64,000 nt of DNA from Chrysemys picta bellii (taxonomy: Eukaryota > Chordata > Testudines > Emydidae). The translations under genes were made by a program, and so were the position numbers. Where the stretch lies: contig NC_088799.1 in NCBI RefSeq assembly GCF_011386835.1, forward strand, positions 71,691,302-71,755,301. The letters run 5' to 3'. Below the pieces are notes generated by a model. That model ran no database searches, was not told where the DNA came from, and saw nothing but the letters and a program-made list of their open reading frames with translations. Shown one piece after another: positions 23,641-32,716 of this stretch (the first letter of the stretch is position 1; each line of letters begins with the position of its first letter).

Positions 23641-24542
23641 CAGTGATGAGCTGGAGCCGGTTCTCACCGGTTCACAAGAACCGGCTGCTAAAATTAGAGG
23701 CAGGTAGAGAACCGGTTGTTAAAGGGCCTGGGGGATGGGCAAAGATTTCCTTCCAGGAATTGCTTCCAGGATTTCCAGCTGGGGAGGCTCCACCGGCCCC
23801 TCCCCTGCTTCACCACCCCCTAGAGCTGCAGCGTGGCCAGCCACAGGTGGTCACTCGCGGACACACCTGCACGCTGGGCAGTTGAGCTTAGCTCCTGAGT
23901 CGTCCTGCTGCCACATTTTGAGCGGCCGCCAGCAAGGTAAGGGAGACTACTGCAAGCTTTCCAGGGCAGCTGTGTGTATAGTGTGTGCAAACAGAGTTGT
24001 GTGTTGCAAGGTGGCTGTGTAGCAGGGGAGTTGTGTGGCTGGGAGAGGGTCTGCACAGTGGTGGGTATGGTGGGGCTGGGAGTTTGTGTGGAGCAGGGAG
24101 GGGGTGTTGTATAGAGGGCAGGGGAGTTTGTGGGGGTGGGTGGATAGGGGTCGGGGCGGTCAGAGGGCAGGGAACGGGGATTGAATGGGAGCAAGGGTTC
24201 TGGGGGGGGCAGTCAGGAAGGGGCAGGAGTTGGATGGGGCGGTGGGGGGCAGTCAGGGGCAGGGGTACCAGCGGCAGTCGGGGACAGAGAGAAGGGGTGG
24301 TTGGATGGGGCAGGGGTCCCGGGGGGCCATCAGAAATGAGAGGAGAGGATGGATGGGGTGGCAGGGGGCAGTCAGGGGACAGGGAAGGGGGGTGGATGGG
24401 GCAGGGGTCCTGGGAGCGCCTGAAGGAACGTGGGGGGTTGGATGGGGCAGGAATCCTGGGGGGGGGGGGGGGGCGGGGCACGACCCCCTCATGGGGTGAG
24501 GAAGAGGGAACCGGTTGTTAATTTTTTAGCAGCTCATCACTG
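23641..24542. mobile_element. 902-bp hAT element with perfect TIR and TSD
   Basis: The perfect 13-bp inverted termini are CAGTGATGAGCTG and CAGCTCATCACTG. The perfect 8-bp target duplication CCCGTCAG lies at 23633-23640 and 24543-24550. Subterminal GAACCGG(C/T)TG motifs recur at both ends, a pattern typical of transposase-binding sites. The centre is a G-rich minisatellite. Frames of up to 197 codons are composition artefacts. Its clean ends make it one of the younger insertions here. Confidence 0.9.
24100..24475. repeat. G-rich minisatellite
   Basis: Irregular units of about 50-60 bp containing GGATGGGGCAGGGGTCC and GGGGGCAGTCAGGGG. Ends in a run of 16 G (24458-24473). Lies inside the hAT element at 23641-24542. 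Confidence 0.85.
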
Positions 24543-25310
24543 CCCGTCAGGGTAAGCCACTGGCGGGTTGGGACGTTTTGTTTACTTGGAGCGTCTGCAG
24601 GCCTGGAGCCCCTCAGCTCCCTGTGGCCGCGGTTCGCTGTTCCCAGCGAATGCCACTTCCCGCAGCTCCCATTGGCTGGGAACAGCGAACTGCGGCCACA
24701 GGGAGCTGAGGGGCACCATGCCTGCAGACATTCCAGGTAAACAAAACTACAGTGTATTAGATATTCAATTCAATGATTCCATAGAGTTTAAAATCATCAA
24801 ATTTTGGTGTAGACCCGTTTATAAGCCGCCCCCCGCTCTTTGAGTCACTTTTTTACCAAAGATATTTAGCTTATGAACGAGTATATATGCTAATCAAATT
24901 AATCCAGACAATCATCAAATCATGAGGCTAATACCACACATAGGGTATGTCTACACTACGAGAGTAGTTCAATTTTACTTAAATCGAATTAGTGGAACCG
25001 ATATTACAAAGTCGAACGTGTGTATCCACACTAAGAACAGTAATTCGACTTTGTGAGTCTACACTAACGGGGCAAGCGTTGACATTGGAAGCGGTGCACT
25101 GTGGGTAGCTATCCCACAGTCCCCGCTGCCCATTGGAATTCTGGGTCGAGCCCCAAATGCCTGCTGGGGCAAAAAATGTGTCGAGGGTGGTTTTGAGTAA
25201 CTGTCGTCATTCAACCATCACTCCCGCCCTCCCTCCTTGAAAGCGCGGCGGGCAATCTGTTCATGCACTTTTCTGGTGAGTGACAGCACGGACGCCACAG
25301 CACTGCTAGC

Positions 25311-26594
25311 ATGGAGCCCACTGCGACCATCGCTGCAGTTATGGCCGTTGTCAACACCTCGCACCTTATCATCCACCTTTTTCAGAGGCAGATGCTGAGA
25401 AATCGGGCGAGGAGGCTACGGCAGCGCGGTGAGGACATGAAGTCTGAGAGTGCCACAGACCTCTCGCAAAGCACGGGACCCCGCGCCGTGGACATCATGG
25501 TGGCAATGGGTCATGTTGATGCTGTGGAACAGCGATTCTGGGCCTGGGAAACAAGCACAGACTGGTGGGACCGCATAGTGCTGCAGGTCTGGGATGAATC
25601 ACAGTGGCTGCGAAACTTTCGCATGCGTAAGGGAACTTTCCTGGAACTTTGTGAGTTGCTGTCCCCTGCCCTGAAGCGCAAGGACACCCGGATGCAAGCA
25701 GCCCTGACTGTCCAGAAGCGAGTGGCCATAGCCCTCTGGAAGCTTGCAACGCCAGACAGCTACCGGTCAGTCGCGAATCACTTTGGCATGGGCAAATCTA
25801 CCGTGGGGCTTGCTGTGATGCAAGTAGCCAACGCAATCGTTGAGCTACTGCTCTCAAAGGTAGTGACCCTGGGAAACGTGCAGGTCATCATAGATGGCTT
25901 CGCTGCGATGGGATTCCCAAAGTGCGGTGGGGCTATAAATGGAACTCACATCCCTATCCTGGGACCGGAGCACCAGGCCAGCCAGTATATTAACAGAAAG
26001 GGCTACTTTTCAATGGTGCTGCAAGCACTGGTGGACCATAGGGGATGTTTTACCAACATCAACGTCGGATGGCCGGGCAAGGTTCATGACGCTTGTGTTT
26101 TCAGGAACTCTGGTATGTTTAGACGGCTGCAGGAAGGTATTTACTTCTCGGACCACAAAATAACTGTTGGGGATGTGGAGATGCCTATAGTGATCCTCGG
26201 GGACCCAGCCTACCCGCTAATGCCCTGGCTCATGAAGCCCTATACAGGCACCCTGGACAGTGAAAAAGAACTCTTCAACTACCGGCTGAGCAAGTGCAGA
26301 ATGGTGGTGGAGTGTGCTTTTGGACGTCTCAAGGGGAGATGGAGAAGCTTACTGACTCGCTCTGATCTCAGCAAAACCAATATCCCCATTGTTATTGCAG
26401 CTTGCTGTGTGCTCCACAATCTCTCTGAGAGCAAGGGGGAGACGTTTATGGCGGGGTGGGAGGTTGAGGCACATCGCCTGGCTGCTGATTATGCCCAGCC
26501 AGACAGCCGTGCGATTAGAAGAGCCCAGCGGGACGCACTGTGCATCCGGGAGGCTTTGAAAGCTAGGTTCCACAGTGAGCAGGGTAACCTGTGA
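25311..26594 (+). CDS. Harbinger transposase (HARBI1-like), catalytic Asp changed
   Basis: The 427-residue frame is uninterrupted, near full length for PIF/Harbinger transposases. The ATG has a good context (GCATGG). A helix-turn-helix-like region lies at about residues 100-175 and a DDE_Tnp_4-type nuclease domain at about 200-375. Family motifs are GTHIPILGP (211-219), INRKGYFSM, VGWPGKVHDA, GDPAYPL (297-303), VVECAFGRLKGR (332-343) and AACCVLHNL. The catalytic positions read N210, D298 and E334: the first acidic residue, normally in a GAIDG context, is encoded by AAT, so the protein is probably catalytically dead despite the open frame. A poly(A) signal AATAAA at 26718-26723 lies about 120 bp past the stop. 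In the family, transposase needs the Myb-like partner for nuclear import and binding. Confidence 0.92.
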   Translation: MEPTATIAAVMAVVNTSHLIIHLFQRQMLRNRARRLRQRGEDMKSESATDLSQSTGPRAVDIMVAMGHVDAVEQRFWAWETSTDWWDRIVLQVWDESQWLRNFRMRKGTFLELCELLSPALKRKDTRMQAALTVQKRVAIALWKLATPDSYRSVANHFGMGKSTVGLAVMQVANAIVELLLSKVVTLGNVQVIIDGFAAMGFPKCGGAINGTHIPILGPEHQASQYINRKGYFSMVLQALVDHRGCFTNINVGWPGKVHDACVFRNSGMFRRLQEGIYFSDHKITVGDVEMPIVILGDPAYPLMPWLMKPYTGTLDSEKELFNYRLSKCRMVVECAFGRLKGRWRSLLTRSDLSKTNIPIVIAACCVLHNLSESKGETFMAGWEVEAHRLAADYAQPDSRAIRRAQRDALCIREALKARFHSEQGNL

Positions 26595-26717
26595 CTATTA
26601 AGTTTGTTTAAAGAGAAGCTGAACCTGCCCCCGTTTCTTTACCCACTTAATGTTGACTATCCTCTCCAGTTACATATCCCCTTCACCCCATTGCCTCCCT
26701 TCCAACACACCTTTAAA

Positions 26718-26728
26718 AATAAAATAAA
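26718..26728 (+). promoter_or_regulatory. Tandem AATAAA poly(A) signals of the transposase gene
   Basis: Two overlapping AATAAA hexamers lie downstream of the transposase stop, inside the convergent intergenic region. Confidence 0.6.
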
Positions 26729-27294
26729 TGGAACTTTGTTCATTAACACCGTTTTCTTTATTAAGGGCTTCGTGGTAAAGGGTTGAAACTGCGATGCAGA
26801 CTGTGGTGGGGAGCGGGTGTAGTGATGAAAAGGACGCTTCTAAACTCGAGGAATGACAGGCTCCTGCTCCTAGAACGGTCCACAGTGGTCGACTGGTTGT
26901 TTCAACGGAGCCTGCCATCCCTCCTTTTCGGAACTCTGTGTGTGGGGGCTATGTGACTTTGTGGCGGAGGAGGACGGTTACAGATCCCCTGCTGCGTGGC
27001 TCTGTCATCCAGGCTAAGGACCGCTGCATAAGATCTGTAACCGCCCTCCCCCGTCACAAACTCACATAGCACCCCCCCCCCCCCCCCCACAGAACATGAA
27101 AACCACCTTCCAGACTGACCAGGGAGCCTAGTGACTGCAATGTGTGTGTGTGACCTGCTGCTGAACCTGCCCCCGTGTCTGTACCCTGGTAAAGGTGACT
27201 GTCCTCTCCAATTACCAACCCCTTCCCCCCCCCCTTCAAACACACTCTCCTCTAAAAGAACCTGACGGAAACAGTAATTAACAGAAACATATAT

Positions 27295-27300
27295 TTTATT
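27295..27300 (-). promoter_or_regulatory. Poly(A) signal AATAAA of the Myb-like gene
   Basis: The minus-strand AATAAA lies 77 bp beyond the stop at 27377. Confidence 0.55.
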
Positions 27301-27376
27301 AACAACTACACAGTTAGGGGATGACACTGGGACGGGGGCTTGGGTGAGGTGCTTTTGGAGTGAAGGAAAGGACTTA

Positions 27377-29332
27377 TCAAATCTTTGGGAATGAGAGCCG
27401 TCTGGTACTTGAGCAGTCTGCAGGGGTGGAGTGACTGTTTTCACGGCCCCTGCCGCCCCTCCTTCTTGGGACTCTGGGTGAGGGCGGGATGGGACTTTGT
27501 GGCGGGGGAGGGTGGTTAGAGAGAGACTGCAGCGGGGCTCTGTCCTCCTGCCTCCGGTCCTGCAGAACATCCACAAGGCGCCGGAACGTGTCCGTTTGCT
27601 CCCTCATTAGTCCAAGGAGCATTTGAGTCGCCTGCTGGTCTTCCTGCCGCCACCTGTCCTCCCGTTCGCTGTGTGATCGCTGGTATTGTGACATGTTCTC
27701 CCTCCACTGGGTCTGCTGTGCCGCCTCGGCTCGGGAGCAGCCCATAAGTTCGGAGAACATCTCGTCCTGTGTCCTTCTCTTTCGGTGCCTAATCTGTGCC
27801 AGCCTCTGGGAGGGGGATGCCGGGGTAGGTTGGGAAACACTTGCAGCTGTGGGATGGGAAAAAGGGAGTGAATTCCTCACAAAGATACATTTTTGTGAAC
27901 AATGAACGTAGTCTTTCTCTGTGAACAAGACCATGCACAGCACCTATCACATGCGCACTCAGGACAAGGTCGAATTTTCGGCCTTCCCATTCAGTGCCTG
28001 GGGTCTTGGAGTACAGATCACACAAGCGGGGCAGGACAGCGGAATTCGGGTAGCAGGCGGACATTGTAAGCCGTAGACTTTTGGCTGCTGAAAGCTTAAT
28101 TTATAGCAGTGCCCTCCTTTCACGTTCAAAGCAATGCCCCTAGCGTTGGCCAGTTCCTGCTGCCGGCAATCTGGCCAGCATGAACTCTGCCCCTGTCCCA
28201 CCCTCCTCGCGGCTGTCCCTGGGAAAGATCCCTGTATGCTGCCCCTGTCCCGCCTCCACCGCGTGGCTGTAAACCGCTGGTTACAGTTATGTAAAGGAAC
28301 AGGCAATCAGTCCCAATACTAACATTCCCCTAATTTAAAGCAGGTCACCATGAGTGATATCACTCTGAGGATTTCGGACACAGAGAAAGACCACATGCTG
28401 CGTGAATGCCAGCAAAAACCAGGGCCGTATGCGGCCATGCTGTGCGAGGCACTGATCGCGGAGTACTTGCTGCTAGCCTGGCGCGGAAAAGTTTCCTACC
28501 ATGGAGGACGCAATAAGGCCGCTCTCCCCAGGAACCTAATGCAAAGGCTTTCAAATTACCTCCAGGAGAGCTTCATGGAGATGTCCCAGGAGGATTTCTG
28601 CTCTATCCCCGGACATATTGACAGAATTTTCCAGTAGCTGCACTAGCAAGGACTAAAAAGTAGAGTGCCTAGGGCAAAGTAATCATGAAAAACCCATTGT
28701 TAATATTCCATTCCTGTTCTGATCAAAATAAATGTTTACATGTTTAAAACACTTACCGACTGATCCTTCCCCTGATTCAGGGTCAGGGTTAACGCCTTGG
28801 GACGATTGGTAGGGGATCTCTGTGAGGGTGATGAAGAGATCCTGGCTGTCGGGGAAATCAGCGTTGTATGCGCTGTCGACTGCCTCGTCCTCCTCATCTC
28901 CTTCCTCATCTTCCCCGTCCGCGAACATCTCTGAGGAAGCGGCCGTCGACAATACTCCATCGTCAGAGTCCACGGTCAGTGGCAGGGTAGTGGCGGCTGC
29001 CCAACTAGAATGGAATGCAGTGCCTTGTAGAAACGGCATGTCTGGGGCTGGGATCCGGAGCGTCCGTATGCCGCTTTGGTCTTCTGGTAGCCTTGTCTTA
29101 GGTCCTTGATTTTCATGTGGCACTGCGTTGCATCCCGGCTGTATCCTCTCTCCGTCATGGCTTTTGAGATCTTCTCGTAGATCTTCGCATTCGGTTTTTT
29201 CGATCGCAGCTCCGAAAGCACGGACTCATCACCCCACACAGCAATCAGATCCAAGACTTCCCGATCAGTCCATGCTGGGGCCCTCTTTCTATTCTGCGAT
29301 TGCATGGTCACCTCTGCTGGAGAGCTCTGCAT
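27377..29332 (-). pseudogene. Harbinger Myb/SANT-like partner gene, two exons, one frameshift
   Basis: Exon 1 (about 29332-28757) encodes a trihelix-type Myb/SANT domain: RKRAPAWTDREVLDLIAVWG, then QCHMKIKDLRQGYQK and TCRFYKALHSIL. It is followed by an acidic linker (EDEEGDEEDEA) and PDSQDLF. A one-base deletion in a G/C run near 29000-29003 shifts the frame between the domain and the linker. A consensus donor (GTAAGT, 28756-28751) and acceptor (CCCACAG, ending 27847) define an intron. Exon 2 (27846-27377) encodes PASPSQRLAQIRHRKRRTQD, a Gln/Arg-rich coiled-coil-like helix and a Pro/Arg-rich basic tail. Exon phases match (1 base plus 2 bases). In the superfamily this protein binds subterminal DNA and brings transposase to the nucleus. 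The start at 29332 is chosen because MQSS precedes the domain closely; an upstream ATG at 29413 is also open. Confidence 0.85.
28350..28637 (+). CDS. Third Harbinger reading frame, 95 residues, BEN-like?
   Basis: The plus-strand frame opens at an ATG with a strong context (GTCACCATGA) and lies wholly inside the intron of the minus-strand Myb-like gene. The protein looks real rather than random: charged and helical, with a Cys-Gln-Gln-Lys-Pro-Gly-Pro-Tyr turn (residues about 20-27), a helix LCEALIAEYLLLAW, a glycine turn YHGGRNKAALP, and a second helical half NLMQRLSNYLQESF ... EDFCSIPGHIDRIF. The pattern of two helices, basic loop, and helix-F-helix loosely resembles a BEN domain, a DNA-binding fold; this is my inference and is weak. 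An AG precedes the ATG (AAAGCAG), so an upstream exon is possible. Function unknown. Confidence 0.5.
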   Translation: MSDITLRISDTEKDHMLRECQQKPGPYAAMLCEALIAEYLLLAWRGKVSYHGGRNKAALPRNLMQRLSNYLQESFMEMSQEDFCSIPGHIDRIFQ

Positions 29333-29725
29333 TGTTGCCAGTGCTGCTGAGCTCGCCAAGATGTCCAAACAGGAAATGAGATTCAAACTGTCCAGACAGG
29401 AAAAGGAATTCAAATTTTCCCGGGGCTTTTCCTGTGTGGCTGGTCAGAGCATCCGAGCTCGGACTGCTGTCCAGAGCGTCAACAGAGTGGTGCACTGTGG
29501 GATAGCTCCTGGAGCTATTCGCATTGAATTCCATCCACACCTACCCTAATTCGACATGGCCATGTCGAATTTAGCGCTACTTCCCTTGTCGGGGAGGAGT
29601 ACAGAAATCGATTTAAAGAGACCTCCAGGTCGAACTAAATTGCTTCGTTGTGTGGACGGGTGCAGGGTTAATTTGATTTAACGCTGCTAAATTCAACATA
29701 ACCTCCTAGTGTAGACCAGGCCATA

Positions 29726-30461
29726 GTTAATTCTTACAAATATTAACTCCTGGAACATAAGGAGGCAATTTTCTGTTTAGTTCTAAATACCAATTTCAGG
29801 ATCTTATTCATGGCAAGATAGTCAACTGAACTAGATTTTTTCAAATAAAAAACAAACTGATTTATATCTCAGCCCTCAATGTAAATTTAAGCTCCTGCTG
29901 GAGTTCTCTTATGCTGAGTGACTATCATATTTGCTCCCCACCAGTCTGATTACCTGGCTTTTAATACATTAGTAATCAGCAGTTGTCACTTCAGCTTAGT
30001 TTTGCTGACACTTTTCACTAAACCCAGGAAGAGGCACAGTGATTGTAAAAGTAGAGATTACTTAGAATATAAGTTTGGGAATTATTACTAGTGCCTTCCT
30101 AATATAAACTTACACGCACATGCTAACATTCGAACACAGTCACACCTCAAAAGAATTATAGAAAAATGTGATACTAAGGGATGTGTGCACCAAATACAAG
30201 AGGAAAAAAGAAGACAGTTAAGGTAAAAAGGAAAGATTCACTCCTCAGCTTTTGTGGTCTTTGGAGTCACATGGCATCAGAGTCAACACTGCCGTTCAGA
30301 AGACCAGGTGATAGTGTCACTGGTTGGTTCCTCACACTGAAGAGGTATTTGGAGCACAAATTTTGAGATTTTCGTAATTTATCATTTAATCCTATATTAA
30401 ATTTTCATTATGAATGGGGAGAGAAAATTGGAGCATGTAAGTTTGGTCAGGCTGGCATATA
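29726..30461. other. Gene-free spacer between Harbinger and pogo elements
   Basis: AT-rich, with one 61-codon frame of no recognisable content. The right edge holds the duplicated ~74-bp segment 30359-30432. Confidence 0.5.
30359..30432 (+). repeat. Second copy of the 22616-22689 segment
   Basis: Nearly identical to 22616-22689, about 7.7 kb away in the same orientation, ending 29 bp before the pogo element. Confidence 0.85.
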
Positions 30462-30972
30462 CCGTATTTTCCGGCGTATAAGACGACTGGGCGTATAAGA
30501 CGACCCCCAACTTTTCCAGTTAAAATATAGAGTTTGGGATATACTCGCCGTATGAGACTACCCCTCTTCCAACGCACACCAAATAAAAATTAAAAAAACA
30601 TCAGATTTGATTTCAATATGGTAATTTTAATTCAAATGCTTATGACATGCAGGTACTTAGCAGGAAAACTGTCACTTATAAACATAAGGCTGTTTGTCAT
30701 CAAACATGTAAACATAAAACAGTGCAAGTGGATTAAACTTTTCCTAATTCACTCTAAAGCTGAAAGGAAGGATAAGACAATAAACCCATGGGAGCTGCCA
30801 TGCTGTTTGTTTTCTAAGCTGTCAACCAAACTGGAACTGATGATGATAGGAGGAAGATAACAAACAATAGAGAGAGAGCAAGTGCCGGGCAAGTCCCTGG
30901 CGAGTTAGCAACGCCCATCATAACTGCAAGCTATGGTATTTTTACAGGTTTTGCTGGCATGACAGTTTCCCT

Positions 30973-32301
30973 TTAAAAGCCTTCAAAATCCTCCTGTTCG
31001 TCATCTGATATCATAAGTACATCAATGACATCTTGTGATACATTTGTAAGGCAGTCATCGTATGGATCGAATTCCGTATCAGATGGTGTGGTCTCAGCTT
31101 CAGCTTCCTCTTCATCTTGCCACAAGTAGTCGTCCTCCATACCATCTAATGAATTTGATATGCCACACTTCTTGAAAGACTTGATTACTGTTTCTGCATC
31201 AATATCATTCCAGGCTTTTATGACAAACTTGCACAAAACATCCAACTGTGGAGCACGCATGTTTCCTCCTTTTGTGAATGACTTTTCGCCGATAACCATC
31301 CATTCATTCCACTGTTCTCGAATGCGATCTTTAAATGGCTTGTTTAGGCACACATCCAGTGGCTGTACCAACGATGTCAATCCTGCAGGAATAACTGCCA
31401 CATCTGTGTTTAGTCTTGCAAGCCTTTGCTTGGTGCTGGGAGTTAAATGAGCCCTGAACATATCCCACACCAGTAGACTACATTTTTGAATAAGTCCACC
31501 TGGTCGCCTGCTCCATACATTATCAAGCCATAGCTTTACCCCTTCTTCATCCATCCAGCCTTTTTCATTCACATGTACAAAACAACCAACAGGGAACTTG
31601 AGTTTCGGCATTGTTTTTCTTTTAAAAATAATCATTGGTCTCAGTTTGGCGCCATCAGCTGTGCATCCTAGTACCACTGTAAAACTGGACTTCTCATGTC
31701 CTGTTGTTTTAATTAAAATTGTTTTTTCACCTTTTTGATGGACAGTTTTATTTCCAACCATATCAAAATTAATTGGAGTTTCATCCATATTTCCAATACT
31801 ACTTAACGCATAGCCATGTTTAGTGCGCTGTTGTATTACGTATCGATGGAAACTATTTACTTTGCTATCAAGATCTGCAGGTAATTTTTGGGCAATTTTC
31901 GTCTTTTGCCTCAGTACCATATTATGCCTTCCCATGAATCTAGTACACCAGGATACAGTGGCCTTAAATCTGTTGCTGTGATCTGGGTTAGATTTGGCCC
32001 ACTGAAGTGCAAACAAACGTATTTTATTTCGTGTCACTACATAACCGTTTTGGCGATCCTCATTCACCATGTCTGCTACATGTTTTTCGAGTTCTGGCCA
32101 ATGTGGGGTGCCTCTTCTTAATGCACACTTACCCCTTGGCATACTCTTTAATGCTTTTTCATTTGCTTTCCAGTCCCGAACCATCTTTTCTGTTACTCCA
32201 TATTGTCTTGCAGCAGCGCAGTTGTTATGTTCCATGGCAAAGTTTACAACTTTAAGTTTGAAACTGGCTTCATATTTCTTTCTTCTTGCTGGTGGAGCCA
32301 T
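30973..32301 (-). CDS. pogo/Tigger-like transposase, intact DDD triad
   Basis: 442 residues without stops, close to family length. Order: a psq/Brinker-type HTH (about residues 8-55, KKYEASFKLKVVNFAMEHNN ... GVTEKMVRDWK), a CENP-B-type HTH (about 68-135, with RNKIRLFALQWAK and SWCTRFMGRH), and a DDE_1 nuclease domain (about 165-370). Catalytic acids are visible as D173 in GNMDETPINFD, D280 in LLVWDMFRAHLT and D316 in GLTSLVQPLDVCLNKPFK, a spacing of 35 residues between the second and third. An acidic tail ends the protein (EDDYLWQDEEEAEAE). The start Met heads MAPPARRKKY, fitting the family. It lies between matched terminal repeats, so it is a transposon gene rather than a domesticated host gene such as a TIGD or POGK. 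It looks potentially functional. Confidence 0.92.
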   Translation of the reverse strand: MAPPARRKKYEASFKLKVVNFAMEHNNCAAARQYGVTEKMVRDWKANEKALKSMPRGKCALRRGTPHWPELEKHVADMVNEDRQNGYVVTRNKIRLFALQWAKSNPDHSNRFKATVSWCTRFMGRHNMVLRQKTKIAQKLPADLDSKVNSFHRYVIQQRTKHGYALSSIGNMDETPINFDMVGNKTVHQKGEKTILIKTTGHEKSSFTVVLGCTADGAKLRPMIIFKRKTMPKLKFPVGCFVHVNEKGWMDEEGVKLWLDNVWSRRPGGLIQKCSLLVWDMFRAHLTPSTKQRLARLNTDVAVIPAGLTSLVQPLDVCLNKPFKDRIREQWNEWMVIGEKSFTKGGNMRAPQLDVLCKFVIKAWNDIDAETVIKSFKKCGISNSLDGMEDDYLWQDEEEAEAETTPSDTEFDPYDDCLTNVSQDVIDVLMISDDEQEDFEGF

Positions 32302-32520
32302 GATGGGGTTTTGACTGTTGGAAATTTGTATACTGTACTGTATGTACTGGTGCTATACTGTATGAACAGGTACAGATACTGGTGCTGTACTGTATGTGGT
32401 ACCCAGTATACAACAGCGATGTACCTTACCGGCGATTGGCTGGTTGTTGTATACAAAGCCTGCTTGGATTGGTCAGCTCTCCCTGCCTGCCCAGCCCTCC
32501 CTGTCTCCAAGACTATCAGA

Positions 32521-32716
32521 GCGGTAGCGCAAACACGCCTCTTTCACCCGTCTGGCCCGCCCTTGTATCCTATTACCTCCTTCTCTGCCTCTCAGATCTC
32601 GCACATGCGTGCCTGTGCCGCTTCACTGCAGTCCTCAGGAGCGAGATCTGAGAGGCAGAGAAGGAGGTAATAGGATACAAGGGCGACGGGTGAAAGAGGC
32701 GTGTTTGCGCTACCGC
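32521..32716. repeat. Near-perfect 76/82-bp inverted repeat (hairpin)
   Basis: The left arm 32521-32602 and right arm 32641-32716 are reverse complements over 76 bp, the only difference being a 6-bp extra TGGCCC in the left arm; the spacer is 38 bp. It lies about 220 bp upstream of the minus-strand transposase start, inside the pogo element, where a promoter or 5' leader would be. Arms that match this well imply recent origin or gene conversion. Confidence 0.93.

Larger units (their letters stand above)
23518..24890. mobile_element. TA-flanked DNA transposon (mariner/pogo-like), interrupted
   Basis: The left end CCATATGTACTCGTTCAT and the reverse complement of the right end GCATATATACTCGTTCAT form an inverted repeat. 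TA occurs on both outer sides (23516-23517, 24891-24892). Inside are a second inverted pair GTTTATAAGCC/GTTTATAAGCC-like and a long internal palindrome (arms about 24580-24655 and 24662-24742). No transposase. Split by the hAT element at 23641. Confidence 0.7.
26601..27560. repeat. Diverged ~545-bp tandem duplication of convergent gene ends
   Basis: Copy 1 (about 26613-27010) and copy 2 (about 27156-27560) share in order GAACCTGCCCCCGT, CTGTCCTCTCCA-like, ACACAC, TTATTAA, a CGGNCCCTGCC/GGAGCCTGCC block, GACTTTGTGGCGG and CTCTGT. Copy 2 contains the 3' end of the Myb-like gene; copy 1 on the minus strand still spells a diverged version of its C-terminus (PPPPQS and RVPKRR versus PPPPQS and RVPRRR). 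The 224-codon minus frame at 26902-27576 crosses both copies and is an artefact of this. A run of 17 C lies at 27072-27088. Confidence 0.7.
24943..29722 (+). mobile_element. PIF/Harbinger DNA transposon, structurally complete
   Basis: The ends GGGTATGTCTACACTACGAG and (reverse complement of the right end) GGCCTGGTCTACACTAGGAG form the terminal inverted repeat, flanked by ATA on both sides (24940-24942, 29723-29725), a 3-bp duplication as expected for Harbinger. The element holds a plus-strand transposase (25311-26594), a convergent minus-strand Myb/SANT-like gene (29332-27377) and a small third frame (28350-28637). The subterminal motif GTGCACTGTGGG occurs near both ends (about 25095 and 29490). 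Two-gene organisation is standard for the superfamily; the extra frame is not. Confidence 0.9.

Noticed and set aside
23888..24521. 178-197-codon frames on both strands
   Set aside because: Products of the G-rich minisatellite within a hAT element.
25311..26594. Host HARBI1 gene
   Set aside because: It lies between Harbinger terminal repeats with a 3-bp duplication and next to the element's own partner gene.
26902..27576. 224-codon minus-strand frame as a Harbinger gene
   Set aside because: It crosses the tandem duplication in a frame different from the spliced Myb-like exon; only its end echoes the decayed duplicated C-terminus.
30973..32301. Domesticated host gene of the TIGD/POGK kind
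   Set aside because: Matched terminal repeats and TA flanks enclose it tightly, with no introns or host exons, so it is a transposon gene.
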